DNA of 64,000 nt from JAAYEA01 sp012689325. Lineage in GTDB: Bacteria > Chloroflexota > Anaerolineae > JAAYEA01. The notes under the pieces are model-generated. The model ran no database searches, had not been told where the DNA came from, and was given only the letters and a program-made list of their open reading frames with translations. The position numbers were made by a program, and so were the translations under genes. Every line of letters starts with the position of its first letter. The first letter of the stretch is position 1. Below are positions 7,908 through 15,687 of the stretch, in pieces. The DNA lies in contig DAITVZ010000005.1 in NCBI GenBank assembly GCA_036841525.1, positions 55,055 through 119,054 on the forward strand, in the 5' to 3' direction.

Positions 7908-8819
7908 CTATTTGACTTCGAGGCTGGCCAGCCCCTTGACCCAGGTCTTGCTGGCCATGCCGGGCATGACCAGTTGCAGCGCGCCGTCGCTGCCGATGGC
8001 CACCAGGCAATCGCCGCAGCCAGCGACGTCGGCGTAGGGGATCTCGGCGGCAAAGCCGTCGCCAGCGGTGGCGGTGAGCGTCGCGCCGGACTTGATGCCC
8101 GCCTTGTCCAGCACCGCCTGCAGCTTGACTCCCTCATAGGTGCCCATCTCGCCGGACTTGGGGTGGGCAGCCTGGATGCTGACCACGCCCAGGGCCTTCA
8201 GCTCGTCCAGGCTGAGGCCGAGCGTCCCGACCTGGAGCGCCGCCGGGCCAGCGGCCGGCGCCGGGGTGGCGGTGGGCGCGGGCGTGGGGCTCTTGGTCGG
8301 GAGCGGCGTGGGCGAGGCGATGGCCGTCTCCTCCACCACCAGGTCGGTGACCTGGAAGAGCCAGTGGTTGGCCGGCTTGTCCGGCGCCACCAGGCGGATG
8401 GGGCCATGCTCCTTGTCGTCGGCGATCCACGTCCCGTCCAGCTTGAGCGCGATGATCGCGTTGTTGAGGTCCGCCATGGTCATCTGGATGGCGTACCCAT
8501 CGGCGGCGATGGCGGTCACGCCGGTGGCCTGGGCCGAGATGCCTGCCTCTTGCAAGATCGGGTCCAACGCCGGGCCTTCCCAGGAGTTGGTGGTGTCCTC
8601 GCCCTGGGACTTGCGCATGACAATGTTCTCCAGCGCGACCTGGTCCCGCTTGGCCAGGTCCGCATAGCTCAGCTCCAGCGGCTTGCTCACCGCCCCGCTG
8701 ACCTTGAGCGTCCACTCCATCTTGGGCGCCTTGGCCCCCTGGCTGCATCCCGCCGCCAGCGCCGCCAACAGCACCAGCGCGATGACCCCATAAAGCCCCA
8801 GTGACGTTCGCTTCGACAT
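7908..8819 (-). CDS. Lipoprotein with two small SUOX-fold-like domains
   Basis: 303 residues. The ATG at 8819 follows GGAGGAGG and begins a lipoprotein signal (LAAGC); the frame is open further upstream but lacks these signals. Domain 1 (about residues 33-155) and domain 2 (about 190-303) both look like shortened sulfite-oxidase/molybdopterin folds: an early GxxLxLxxLK-type strand, a DGY/DGF centre and a closing KTWVKGLxSLEV strand. Neither has the usual Moco-ligating cysteine; domain 2 has a separate GCGDC. They are joined by a 25-residue Pro/Thr linker typical of secreted proteins of this phylum. It faces the ECF operon convergently and shares its domain type, so a role as binding protein or partner is plausible. 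It has its own promoter and a structured leader. Confidence 0.7.
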   Translation of the reverse strand: MSKRTSLGLYGVIALVLLAALAAGCSQGAKAPKMEWTLKVSGAVSKPLELSYADLAKRDQVALENIVMRKSQGEDTTNSWEGPALDPILQEAGISAQATGVTAIAADGYAIQMTMADLNNAIIALKLDGTWIADDKEHGPIRLVAPDKPANHWLFQVTDLVVEETAIASPTPLPTKSPTPAPTATPAPAAGPAALQVGTLGLSLDELKALGVVSIQAAHPKSGEMGTYEGVKLQAVLDKAGIKSGATLTATAGDGFAAEIPYADVAGCGDCLVAIGSDGALQLVMPGMASKTWVKGLASLEVK

Positions 8820-9049
8820 GATTGTGCCTTCCTCCTCCCGGTTGATCGCCCTGCTGCGGACACAAAAAGACTGGCATCTCCGCCCCGGGACAGGCAGAAA
8901 CGCCAGTGACCAACGAGCCGTCACCGCGTTCTCCTTTCCAAACACGGGGGGCGGCGCCGTTTCCAGCGCTGCCGTTTGCCCCCAGAGGGGGCGCGACCAC
9001 ACGCCATGTCCTGATGATTTAGGCCATGTGGTTCGGAGAACCGTTGCTG
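8820..9049 (-). promoter_or_regulatory. Structured 5' leader, candidate riboswitch or attenuator
   Basis: Between the inferred transcription start (about 9049) and the ATG at 8819 the minus-strand RNA can fold into several hairpins: 9030-9042 (GGTTC-GGA-GAACC), 8978-8992 (GCCCCC-AGA-GGGGGC) and a terminator-like stem at 8871-8906. I cannot match it to TPP, cobalamin, THF or Moco riboswitch consensus by eye. The rest of the 429-bp gap to 9248 holds the divergent promoter candidates. Confidence 0.5.
8863..8906 (-). terminator. Terminator-like hairpin inside the leader (attenuator candidate)
   Basis: On the minus strand a 14-bp stem with three G-U pairs (8906-8893 with 8884-8871) and an 8-nt loop is followed at once by TCTTTTTG. 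It lies about 145 nt after the inferred start and 44 nt before the start codon. That is where a transcriptional attenuator would sit; it is not where a terminator for another gene would be expected. Confidence 0.68.
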
Positions 9050-9055
9050 GGGGAC

Positions 9056-9083
9056 ATTATAGCACGGTGGCCACGCGGCGCAA
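9056..9083 (-). promoter_or_regulatory. Promoter of the SUOX-like lipoprotein gene
   Basis: Minus strand: TTGCGC (9083-9078), 16-bp spacer, perfect TATAAT (9061-9056). Confidence 0.7.
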
Positions 9084-9120
9084 AACGGGCAGCCGCACGC
9101 TTTCACCTTCCGATGGCCAT

Positions 9121-9149
9121 TTGGATATTTGGCCCAATGGTTGCACAAT
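9121..9149 (+). promoter_or_regulatory. Possible promoter of the repeat-rich secreted protein gene
   Basis: TTGGAT (9121-9126), 17-bp spacer, CACAAT (9144-9149), about 100 bp before the start codon. Both boxes are imperfect. Confidence 0.4.
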
Positions 9150-9248
9150 AGCGTTAGGAGGACGGCCAGCGGGCCGCCCTGATTCGCCGCCGCCTCGGAG
9201 GGGAACCGGGTGCGGGCAAGCCGCTTCTGATCACGCAAAGGGGCAACC

Positions 9249-11456
9249 ATGGATCATCACGCGCCCACACAACATCGAGCATGGCGCAGCGCCCTGCTCT
9301 GCCTGATCCTGCTGGCCGCAGGCTGGGTCGCCAGCCCTCTGTCGAGCCGCACGCGCGGGACCGAGCGCTTTGGAGCCAGCGCCGCGATGGAGCTGGCGGA
9401 GGAGCGAGGGCCGGCCCGCTGGAACGACGGCGCGCTGCCCGCCGCGGTGGTCATCCTCAGCTTTGACGCCGCAGTGCAGGGCGAAGACGTGCTGCTCAGC
9501 TGGACCACCGAGTCCGAGATCGACACCCTGGGGTTCCACCTCTACCGCAGCCTGACCCTCTACGGCACGCGGACCAAGATCAACCCTTCCCTTATCCCAG
9601 CGCAGCATCCGGGGCAACCGCTCGGGGACTCCTATGAGTACCTGGATACGACGGTGGAGCCCAGCACCACCTACTATTATTGGCTGATGGATGAGGCCCT
9701 GAGCGGCGCCAGGCACGTGACCGGGCCGGCGGTGGTCACCACCCCGGAGGCGCCACCGACCGCCACCAGCACCAACACGCCAACGGCGACGGATACCCAC
9801 ACGCCGACGGCCACCTGGACGCACACGCCGACGGCCACCTGGACGCATACGCCCGTGGACACCGACACGCCCACGGCCACCTGGACGCATACGCCCGTGG
9901 ACACCGACACGCCCACGGCCACCTGGANNNNNNNNNNNNNNNNNNNNNNNNNNNNNNNNNNNNNNNNNNNNNNNNNNNNNNNNNNNNNNNNNNNNNNNNN
10001 NNNNNNNNNNNNNNNNNNNNNNNNNNNGACGCATACGCCCGTGGACACCGACACGCCCACGGCCACCTGGACCCACACGCCGGTGGACACCGACACGCCC
10101 ACGGCCACCTGGACCCACACGCCGACGGCCACCTGGACGCATACGCCCGTGGACACCGACACGCCCACGGCCACCTGGACGCATACGCCCGTGGACACCG
10201 ACACGCCCACGGCCACCTGGACCCACACGCCGACGGCCAGCTGGACGCATACGCCCGTGGACACCGACACGCCGACGGCCACCTGGACGCACACGCCGGT
10301 GGACACCGACACGCCGACGGCCACCTGGACGCACACGCCGGTGGACACCGACACGCCGACGGCCACCTGGACCCACACGCCCGTGGACACCGACACGCCC
10401 ACGGCCACCTGGACCCACACGCCCGTGGACACCGACACGCCGACGGCCACCTGGACCCACACGCCGGTGGACGCCGACACGCCCACGGCGACGGCGACCA
10501 CGGCGCCCAATGCCCAGCCGGAAACGGTCTCGGCCAGCCCGACCACCGGCTATAGCGCGCCAGGCGCCGTTCTCACCTTCTCGGCGATCTACCGCGACCC
10601 CAATGGCTGGGCCGACCTGCGCTACGTCTATCTCCGCCTGAACACCAACGACGCGCTGACCGACTGCATCTATCTCCGCTACGACGTGGAGACCGGCGAG
10701 CTGCACATCCGCCAGCCCGACGATTCGGCCTGGCTCGGCGGCGGCCTGGCCGGCAGCGCGGGGACCGTCCAGACGAGCCATGCCACGCTGGACTATGGCC
10801 TGACCACGGCAGCCCACGCCGGGGATTATCTCACGGTGAACTGGACCTTTACGCCGAGCTATCGGATGAGCGGCCTGGAGCACAACCTCTACCTCCTGGT
10901 GGAGGACCGGGGCGGCCTGTCCGATGGGTGGGATGACCACGGCAACTGGACCATCAACCGCGCGCCCGATTACCTCATCCCGCCGGACCTAGCCGGCGCC
11001 ACGCTGCTTTCCAGCCCGGACCCCAGCGCGCCCAACCTTTACTCCTTGAGCGCGCGCTATCGCGACCTGGATGGCTGGCCCAACCAGGAGACGCTGTACC
11101 TGGCCTTCGCCGATGGCCTCCCCACGACAGAGATGGCGCCGGGGGGCGTGTTCCTCAAGTATGAGCAGGGCGAGAACCGCCTGTACCTGGCCGACTCGGC
11201 GGGGGCCTCCTGGGGCGCGGGGGCCACGCCCAGATCCGGCGCGTTCCTGGAGAACGAAGCGGCCAGGGTTAGCTGCGCCTGGAGCTATCCGGGGGTGGCG
11301 GACCTCCGAACCCGCCTCGTCTACTGGCGCATCGAGTTCAAGCCCGCCTTCCAGGGCCCGCGCCAGATGTACATGCGGGCCAAGGACGCCTTTTGGGCGC
11401 AGAACGGCGATACCGGCTGGAAACTCAAGGGCGGGATCGTCATCACCCCGCCATAG
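9249..11456 (+). CDS. Secreted Thr/Pro-repeat protein with fibronectin-like and paired beta-sandwich domains (interrupted by assembly gap)
   Basis: The ATG at 9249 follows AAGGGG. A hydrophobic segment at residues 15-32 suggests a signal peptide or anchor. Residues 58-155 look like a fibronectin III-type fold (VLLSWTTESEIDTLGFHLYR). A long spacer of 14-residue (THTPVDTDTPTATW) and 8-residue (THTPTATW) units follows, then two homologous C-terminal beta-sandwich domains, each with a YRDxxGW motif (about 440-570 and 580-735). A run of 100 Ns falls inside the spacer, so the protein length is unknown. The phase happens to be kept across the Ns and both sides continue the same repeat. The Thr-rich stalk is likely a glycosylated cell-surface spacer. 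The ligand is unknown. Confidence 0.8.
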   Translation: MDHHAPTQHRAWRSALLCLILLAAGWVASPLSSRTRGTERFGASAAMELAEERGPARWNDGALPAAVVILSFDAAVQGEDVLLSWTTESEIDTLGFHLYRSLTLYGTRTKINPSLIPAQHPGQPLGDSYEYLDTTVEPSTTYYYWLMDEALSGARHVTGPAVVTTPEAPPTATSTNTPTATDTHTPTATWTHTPTATWTHTPVDTDTPTATWTHTPVDTDTPTATWXXXXXXXXXXXXXXXXXXXXXXXXXXXXXXXXXXTHTPVDTDTPTATWTHTPVDTDTPTATWTHTPTATWTHTPVDTDTPTATWTHTPVDTDTPTATWTHTPTASWTHTPVDTDTPTATWTHTPVDTDTPTATWTHTPVDTDTPTATWTHTPVDTDTPTATWTHTPVDTDTPTATWTHTPVDADTPTATATTAPNAQPETVSASPTTGYSAPGAVLTFSAIYRDPNGWADLRYVYLRLNTNDALTDCIYLRYDVETGELHIRQPDDSAWLGGGLAGSAGTVQTSHATLDYGLTTAAHAGDYLTVNWTFTPSYRMSGLEHNLYLLVEDRGGLSDGWDDHGNWTINRAPDYLIPPDLAGATLLSSPDPSAPNLYSLSARYRDLDGWPNQETLYLAFADGLPTTEMAPGGVFLKYEQGENRLYLADSAGASWGAGATPRSGAFLENEAARVSCAWSYPGVADLRTRLVYWRIEFKPAFQGPRQMYMRAKDAFWAQNGDTGWKLKGGIVITPP
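9778..10490 (+). repeat. Coding tandem repeat (42-nt and 24-nt units) containing the gap
   Basis: Units encode THTPVDTDTPTATW (42 nt) and THTPTATW (24 nt). To the right of the gap the order 14-14-8 appears twice as a 108-nt higher-order unit, followed by a run of 14-residue units. Units differ mainly by silent changes (ACGCATACGCCC versus ACCCACACGCCG), which shows recent duplication by recombination. Confidence 0.95.
9928..10027. other. 100-N assembly gap
   Basis: Exactly 100 unknown bases within the tandem repeat. The round number marks a placeholder for unknown length. It probably reflects repeat collapse in short-read assembly. Confidence 0.97.
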
Positions 11457-11469
11457 GCCGGGCTCGGAC

Positions 11470-11517
11470 AAAAAGACAAGCTCCTCGCGGCCATGAGGCT
11501 GCGAGGAGCTTGTTTTG
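11470..11517. terminator. Bidirectional terminator between convergent genes
   Basis: A 13-bp perfect stem (11476-11488 with 11501-11513, ACAAGCTCCTCGC) and 12-nt loop. A TTTT follows on the plus strand and CTTTTTG on the minus strand, serving both the secreted repeat protein gene and the isomerase operon. Confidence 0.9.
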
Positions 11518-11537
11518 TGGCGGGGGCTCGCCCTACC

Positions 11538-12404
11538 CTACCGGGTGAACCAGTCCTTGTACCCCATCTTGATCAGGTTATCGCGGCTGGTGGCGGTGCA
11601 ATCGAACGGGTCGCGCCCATAGGGCTGGTCCTGTTCGATGAGGAAATACCGGCTGCCGCAGGCCAGGCCGGTGTCGATGATCTCTTTCATGGGCAGGTTG
11701 CCCTCGCCCACCTCGGCGAACTGGACAATGTTGGCGCGCGCGGCGCGGAACTTGTCAAAGCTAAAGCCGCTCTCCAGCTCGGAGAGATCGAGCTTGATCC
11801 GATAGTCCTTGAGGTGGATGAGCTTGATGCGGCCGGCGAACTGCTTGATATAGCTCACCGGGTTCTCGCCGCCGCGCTGGATCCAGTGGACGTCCAGCTC
11901 GAACCCCAGGCGCTTGGTCGAGTCCTTGATGATGTCCAGCAGGTACTTGCCGCCATACTTTTCGAACTCGACCTCGTGGTTGTGGTAATAGAGCTCGATG
12001 CCGTGCTCGGCCAGCCGCTCGGCCATCTCGTCGGCGCGGGCGACAAAGGCCAGCGCCTTTTCGACGTTGCCCATATAGGTCATGGGCAGCATGCCGATGC
12101 GCAAAAAGTTGCAGTCCAGCGCCTTGCAGTCGGCCACGATCTTGTCGAAATCGGTGCTCAACGCGTCGCCGCCGCGGCCCTGGCCCATCGGCTCCAGCGC
12201 CGCCGAGCAGGCCGCCACCTTGATGTCGAAATCGGCGCAGGCCTTTTTCATGGCGGCCACGTTCTCCGGCGTCATGGGGATCTGCGAAATCTCGACGCAG
12301 TGGATCCCCAGCTCGGAGAGCTTTTGCAGCACCGCATAGGCGCCCAGCTCTTCGACCTTGCGGACGTACATCATCATGATCACGCCGATCATGCCCTTTT
12401 TCAT
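11538..12404 (-). CDS. Sugar phosphate isomerase/epimerase-like TIM barrel protein
   Basis: 288 residues of the xylose isomerase-like / AP endonuclease family 2 TIM barrel. Metal-ligand style motifs are visible: ELYYHNHEVEF (about 136-146), FELDVHW (about 168-174) and KLIHLKDYR (about 193-201), as in inosose dehydratases and IolE/IolH-like sugar epimerases. The ATG at 12404 follows GAGGAGA. It is 61 bp downstream of the Gfo/Idh/MocA oxidoreductase gene on the same strand, a common pairing in catabolism of inositols and unusual sugars. The exact substrate is not readable. Confidence 0.85.
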   Translation of the reverse strand: MKKGMIGVIMMMYVRKVEELGAYAVLQKLSELGIHCVEISQIPMTPENVAAMKKACADFDIKVAACSAALEPMGQGRGGDALSTDFDKIVADCKALDCNFLRIGMLPMTYMGNVEKALAFVARADEMAERLAEHGIELYYHNHEVEFEKYGGKYLLDIIKDSTKRLGFELDVHWIQRGGENPVSYIKQFAGRIKLIHLKDYRIKLDLSELESGFSFDKFRAARANIVQFAEVGEGNLPMKEIIDTGLACGSRYFLIEQDQPYGRDPFDCTATSRDNLIKMGYKDWFTR

Positions 12405-12465
12405 GTCCTTTTTCTCCTCTTTTCGTTGTTCGGGTGGTCTGCCGTCCCCCGGGCAAAGCGTGGCG

Positions 12466-13650
12466 CTACCGCGTGGGGTATTTGCCTTCCGCGGCGATCC
12501 GTTTGTTCAGCTCGGCCAGGTAGAGGTCCTCGTCCACGGGGATCTCGACCTCTTTGCCCAGCCAGCTCGAGAGCAGGATGGCGTTGGCGAGCATCACGCC
12601 ATTGATGCCATCGGACCCGGGCGCGATGAGCGGCGTGCCCTCCAGGATATGGGCGGCAAAGTTTTCCAGCACGGTCCCGTGCTGCACGCCCCAGCCATCG
12701 GTGTTCTGGATGGTCTCGGTGGTGTAGACCTCCTCCACGTTGCCGCCGCGCACCAGCCGGCCCACCTCACCCATGCTCATGGTGGTGTTCATGACGCCTT
12801 CCGGCTTGCGCAGGCGATAGACGGTGGCCGCCTTGCTCTCATCCACCACGATCTTGCCGCCGTCCAGGTCGATCTCTAGCCGGTCGGTGCCGAGCACGTC
12901 ATGGGTGCAGGTGATAAAGACGCCGGTGGCGCCGTTGCCGTAATCGGCGATCACGGTGACGTCGTTATCGACGGCGATGTTGCGGTGGGCGCCATAGATG
13001 ATCTTCGACACGATCTTTTTGGGCATGCCGCACATCCACTGCCAGAGGTCGAGCTGGTGCGGCGCTTGGTTGACCAGCACGCCGCCGCCCTCCCCGCCCC
13101 AGGTGGCGCGCCAGGCGCTCTGGTCGTAATAGCTCTGCGGGCGCCACCACGAGTTGATGATCCAGTTGGTGCGGCGGATCTTGCCCATCTCGCCCGAGGC
13201 GATGATCTCGCGCAGCCGCTGGTAGAGCTTGTTGGTCCGCTGGTTGAACATGATGGCAAAGGTGAGCTCGGGCTTGGTGGCGGCGAACTCGTTCATCTGG
13301 CGCACCTGCTTGGTATAGACGCCCGCGGGCTTGTCCACCAGCGCGTGCACCCCATGCCCCAGCGCATAGATCGCCATCTCGGGGTGGTAATAGTGCGGCA
13401 CGGTGGTCACGACGGCATCCACCTTGCCGCTGGTGACCATCTCTTTCCAGTCGTCGTAAAACGGCACGCCGGGATAGCGCTCCGCGCAGCGCGCCTTGAC
13501 GGCGGGATCGGTATCGCACAGCGCGCCCAGCTCGATCCTTTCGGACTTGCTGGCGGGCGCGCCCGGAAAGCTGCTCTGCCCGGTCAGCAGGTTGGCGTAA
13601 AAGCCGCCCTGGGTGCCGACCCCGATGATGCCCAACCTAACCTTGCTCAT
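12466..13650 (-). CDS. Gfo/Idh/MocA family NAD(P)-dependent oxidoreductase
   Basis: 394 residues. The ATG at 13650 is preceded by AGGAGG; the frame is open upstream but without signals. An N-terminal Rossmann fold has GIIGVGTQGG (residues 6-15) and the family lysine motif in LVDKPAGVYTKQ, the place of the usual EKP. A C-terminal substrate domain follows, including GGVLVNQAPHQLDLW, where the conserved His of the family would lie. It would oxidise or reduce a sugar or cyclitol with NAD(P). It is first in a two-gene operon with the TIM barrel protein, with a promoter at 13756-13783. Confidence 0.9.
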   Translation of the reverse strand: MSKVRLGIIGVGTQGGFYANLLTGQSSFPGAPASKSERIELGALCDTDPAVKARCAERYPGVPFYDDWKEMVTSGKVDAVVTTVPHYYHPEMAIYALGHGVHALVDKPAGVYTKQVRQMNEFAATKPELTFAIMFNQRTNKLYQRLREIIASGEMGKIRRTNWIINSWWRPQSYYDQSAWRATWGGEGGGVLVNQAPHQLDLWQWMCGMPKKIVSKIIYGAHRNIAVDNDVTVIADYGNGATGVFITCTHDVLGTDRLEIDLDGGKIVVDESKAATVYRLRKPEGVMNTTMSMGEVGRLVRGGNVEEVYTTETIQNTDGWGVQHGTVLENFAAHILEGTPLIAPGSDGINGVMLANAILLSSWLGKEVEIPVDEDLYLAELNKRIAAEGKYPTR

Positions 13651-13755
13651 ATCATTGCCTCCTGATGCTCGTGGTGTGATCCCCGTGAGTTGGATTCGAT
13701 CCAATGAGTGACGCCACGGGCCGCCGCAGGGCTGCCCGCGGAATGGGTTGGCCCC

Positions 13756-13783
13756 AATATACCACGGCGCGGCCAAGGCGCAA
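13756..13783 (-). promoter_or_regulatory. Promoter of the Gfo/Idh/MocA operon
   Basis: Minus strand: TTGCGC (13783-13778), 16-bp spacer, TATATT (13761-13756). The leader to the ATG at 13650 is about 100 nt. Confidence 0.65.
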
Positions 13784-13792
13784 ATACCAGGG

Positions 13793-13932
13793 GAAGCTGG
13801 CAGGTCCCACCGGCATTCCGTGCCGTAGGGGACTTGCCAGCGTGAGCCCTGCCGGCGAATCGAATTCGCCGGCTGAGTATGTCAAGTCCCCTCAGGGACT
13901 TGCCAGCTTGAGCCAGGGACCTCGGTCCCTGG
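13793..13932. repeat. Cluster of nested palindromes and 20-nt direct repeats
   Basis: The outer stem GGGGACTTG (13828-13836) pairs with CAAGTCCCC (13883-13891). Inside it a perfect palindrome GCCGGCGAAT-CGA-ATTCGCCGGC spans 13851-13873. A 20-nt sequence beginning GGGACTTGCCAGC is repeated directly at 13829-13848 and 13895-13914 with one difference. An inverted near-copy lies at 13793-13808. A further palindrome CCAGGGAC-CTCG-GTCCCTGG spans 13913-13932. It sits between divergent promoters. Of the 393-bp gap 13651-14043, these repeats and the two promoters are all I can name. Confidence 0.8.
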
Positions 13933-13962
13933 CGTCCGGTCCCTGGCGCCGCCGGCGGGGAT

Positions 13963-13990
13963 TTGACACCCGCCCCGTTAGGGCTACCAT
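13963..13990 (+). promoter_or_regulatory. Promoter of the heparinase-like gene
   Basis: Perfect TTGACA (13963-13968), 16-bp spacer, TACCAT (13985-13990). It lies directly after the palindrome cluster and 53 bp before the ATG at 14044. Confidence 0.7.
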
Positions 13991-14043
13991 GCGGGCTTGC
14001 GGACACCCAAGATCGCATCACGATGACGAGGAGACTCGAAAAC

Positions 14044-15678
14044 ATGAAAGACATAGCGCCCAGCGGCGTCAGGGATCGGATGTTGCAGGCCATGGCCGAG
14101 GGGGTGGCGGCGCGGTTGCCCGCCTATCAGGAGCGAACCGGCCGGTTCATCAGCGAGCCGGATGGCCCGCTGGCGCCCGGCGCCAAGCCCGAGGACATCG
14201 GCTGGTGCGTGATCAACCAGGACATCATCTATCCGCTGGCGCTGCTCTATACGACGCCCGGCACGCCCTACCAGGGCGACCGCGCCATCCTGGAGATGGC
14301 CCTGCGCGGCGGCGACGCGGTCCGCGATTTCCAGTACCCCGATGGGCAGGTCGAGTTCCTGAAGGTGGACGGGAGCCGCTGGGGGCCGACCTACATGCCC
14401 TGGACCAACTATGCCTGGCTGGAGACCTATGCGCTGCTGCGCGACGAAATGGACGCCGCGCGCCGCCAGCGCTGGGAGGAGGGGCTAACGCTGGCGCACG
14501 ACGGCCAGGCCCGCGAGATCAGCAACCTGCGGGTGCACAATATCCCCTGCTGGAAGGGGATGAGCTGTTACCGCGCCGGGCAGATCTTGGGCCGCGCGGA
14601 TTGGCAGGAGGCCGGGACGGCCATGACCCGGGCGGTGCTGGCGGCCCAACAGCCCGGCGGCTACTGGGCCGAGCATGGCGGCCCCAGCACCACCTACAAT
14701 TATGTCTACGTCCACGGACTGGGGCTCTATTACCGTTTCTCCGGCGACGACTCCTTGCTCCCGGCGCTGGAGGCGGCCACCCGCTTCCATCAGGCCTTCA
14801 CCTACCCCAGCGGCGCGCCGGTGGAGACGGTGGACGGCCGGGTCCACTATCACGAGCGCCTCAGCGCCATGGGCTGGGTCGGCTTTTCGGCCACGCCCCA
14901 GGGGCGGCGGCTGGTGCGCCACTGGGCGGAGCAGTTCGATCCCAAGCGCGACATCACCAGCCTTCAGGGCGGATCCCTGGCCAGCATCGTGCTGCACCTG
15001 ATCCCCGGCGACGAGGCGCCCATCAACCTGGACCGGCCCGCCTTCCGCGAGCCCTACGAGGATTGGGCGCTGGTCTGCCGCGAGGGGGGCTGGTTCGGCT
15101 GCCTGAGCGCCTTCGCTTGCCCGCCGGTGGCCAGCCGGTGGGGGCAGGACCGGCAGGCGTTCCTCTCGCTCTGGCGCGACGATCTGGGGCTGCTCCTCGG
15201 GGGCGGCAACTCGAAGGACCAAGCCGAGTGGTCGAGCTTTGTGGCGAACGGGCGCTTGATGCCGGAGAGGGGCGCGCTGCTCCCCGACCGCAGCGGCGTG
15301 GCCCTGGAGTATGGGGGCATCCGCTGCCTGTTGCAGCTCGCTTTCGCCGACGGCCGGGCGATCATCACCGCCAGCGCCGAGGGCGGGCCCGCCCTGCAGC
15401 AGCTCATCGTGCAGGCCAAGGCCGGGCAGGTGGTCCGCTCCGCCGCCGGCCTGGAGGCCACGCTGGGCGAGGCGGCGCTGCAATGGGAGGCGCCGCACCT
15501 GGGCGAGTGGCTGGAGGTGGCGGGCTGCCGCATCACGCTGCCGCCGGGCGCCCGCTTTGTCTGGCCCACGGTCCCCTTCAACCCCTACGCCGTCGACGGC
15601 GCGGCGCCCTTTGGCTCCGGGCTGGGGGTGCTCTCGGCGCGCATTGACGGCCAGCCGATCCGCTGGGCGGTAGAATAG
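14044..15678 (+). CDS. Alpha/alpha-toroid protein with C-terminal beta-sandwich (heparinase/polysaccharide-lyase-like)
   Basis: 544 residues. The ATG at 14044 follows GAGGAG; an earlier TTG at 13963 falls in the promoter. Residues 30-370 are helical with repeated aromatic motifs (MPWTNYAWLETYALL, NIPCWKGMSCYRAGQ, GGPSTTYNYVYVHGLGLYYRF), typical of the (alpha/alpha)6 barrel of polysaccharide lyases and related glycan enzymes. Residues 380-544 are beta-rich, like the heparinase II/III C-terminal domain. There is no signal peptide. I cannot place catalytic Tyr/His with certainty, so a hydrolase or non-catalytic role remains possible. The stop is 9 bp from the convergent GMC gene stop. Confidence 0.55.
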   Translation: MKDIAPSGVRDRMLQAMAEGVAARLPAYQERTGRFISEPDGPLAPGAKPEDIGWCVINQDIIYPLALLYTTPGTPYQGDRAILEMALRGGDAVRDFQYPDGQVEFLKVDGSRWGPTYMPWTNYAWLETYALLRDEMDAARRQRWEEGLTLAHDGQAREISNLRVHNIPCWKGMSCYRAGQILGRADWQEAGTAMTRAVLAAQQPGGYWAEHGGPSTTYNYVYVHGLGLYYRFSGDDSLLPALEAATRFHQAFTYPSGAPVETVDGRVHYHERLSAMGWVGFSATPQGRRLVRHWAEQFDPKRDITSLQGGSLASIVLHLIPGDEAPINLDRPAFREPYEDWALVCREGGWFGCLSAFACPPVASRWGQDRQAFLSLWRDDLGLLLGGGNSKDQAEWSSFVANGRLMPERGALLPDRSGVALEYGGIRCLLQLAFADGRAIITASAEGGPALQQLIVQAKAGQVVRSAAGLEATLGEAALQWEAPHLGEWLEVAGCRITLPPGARFVWPTVPFNPYAVDGAAPFGSGLGVLSARIDGQPIRWAVE

Positions 15679-15687
15679 GCGGGGGCG

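Noticed and set aside
8820..9002. Upstream extension of the SUOX-like lipoprotein frame
   Set aside because: It would read through the promoter-leader and terminator hairpin and destroy the N-terminal position of the lipoprotein signal.
8820..9049. TPP or cobalamin riboswitch in the leader
   Set aside because: I looked for the CUGAGA and ACCUGAUCUGG boxes of TPP and the GCCACUG-type B12 box and found neither; it is kept only as an unassigned structured leader.
9778..10490. CRISPR-like regular repeat
   Set aside because: The units are contiguous coding repeats without unique spacers, and no cas gene is nearby.
9231..10940. Minus-strand frames across the tandem repeat (Val/Ser-rich or Gly/Arg-rich repeats)
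   Set aside because: A repeat whose unit is a multiple of three gives open frames on both strands; only the plus frame has a signal sequence, a ribosome site and recognisable folded domains on both sides.
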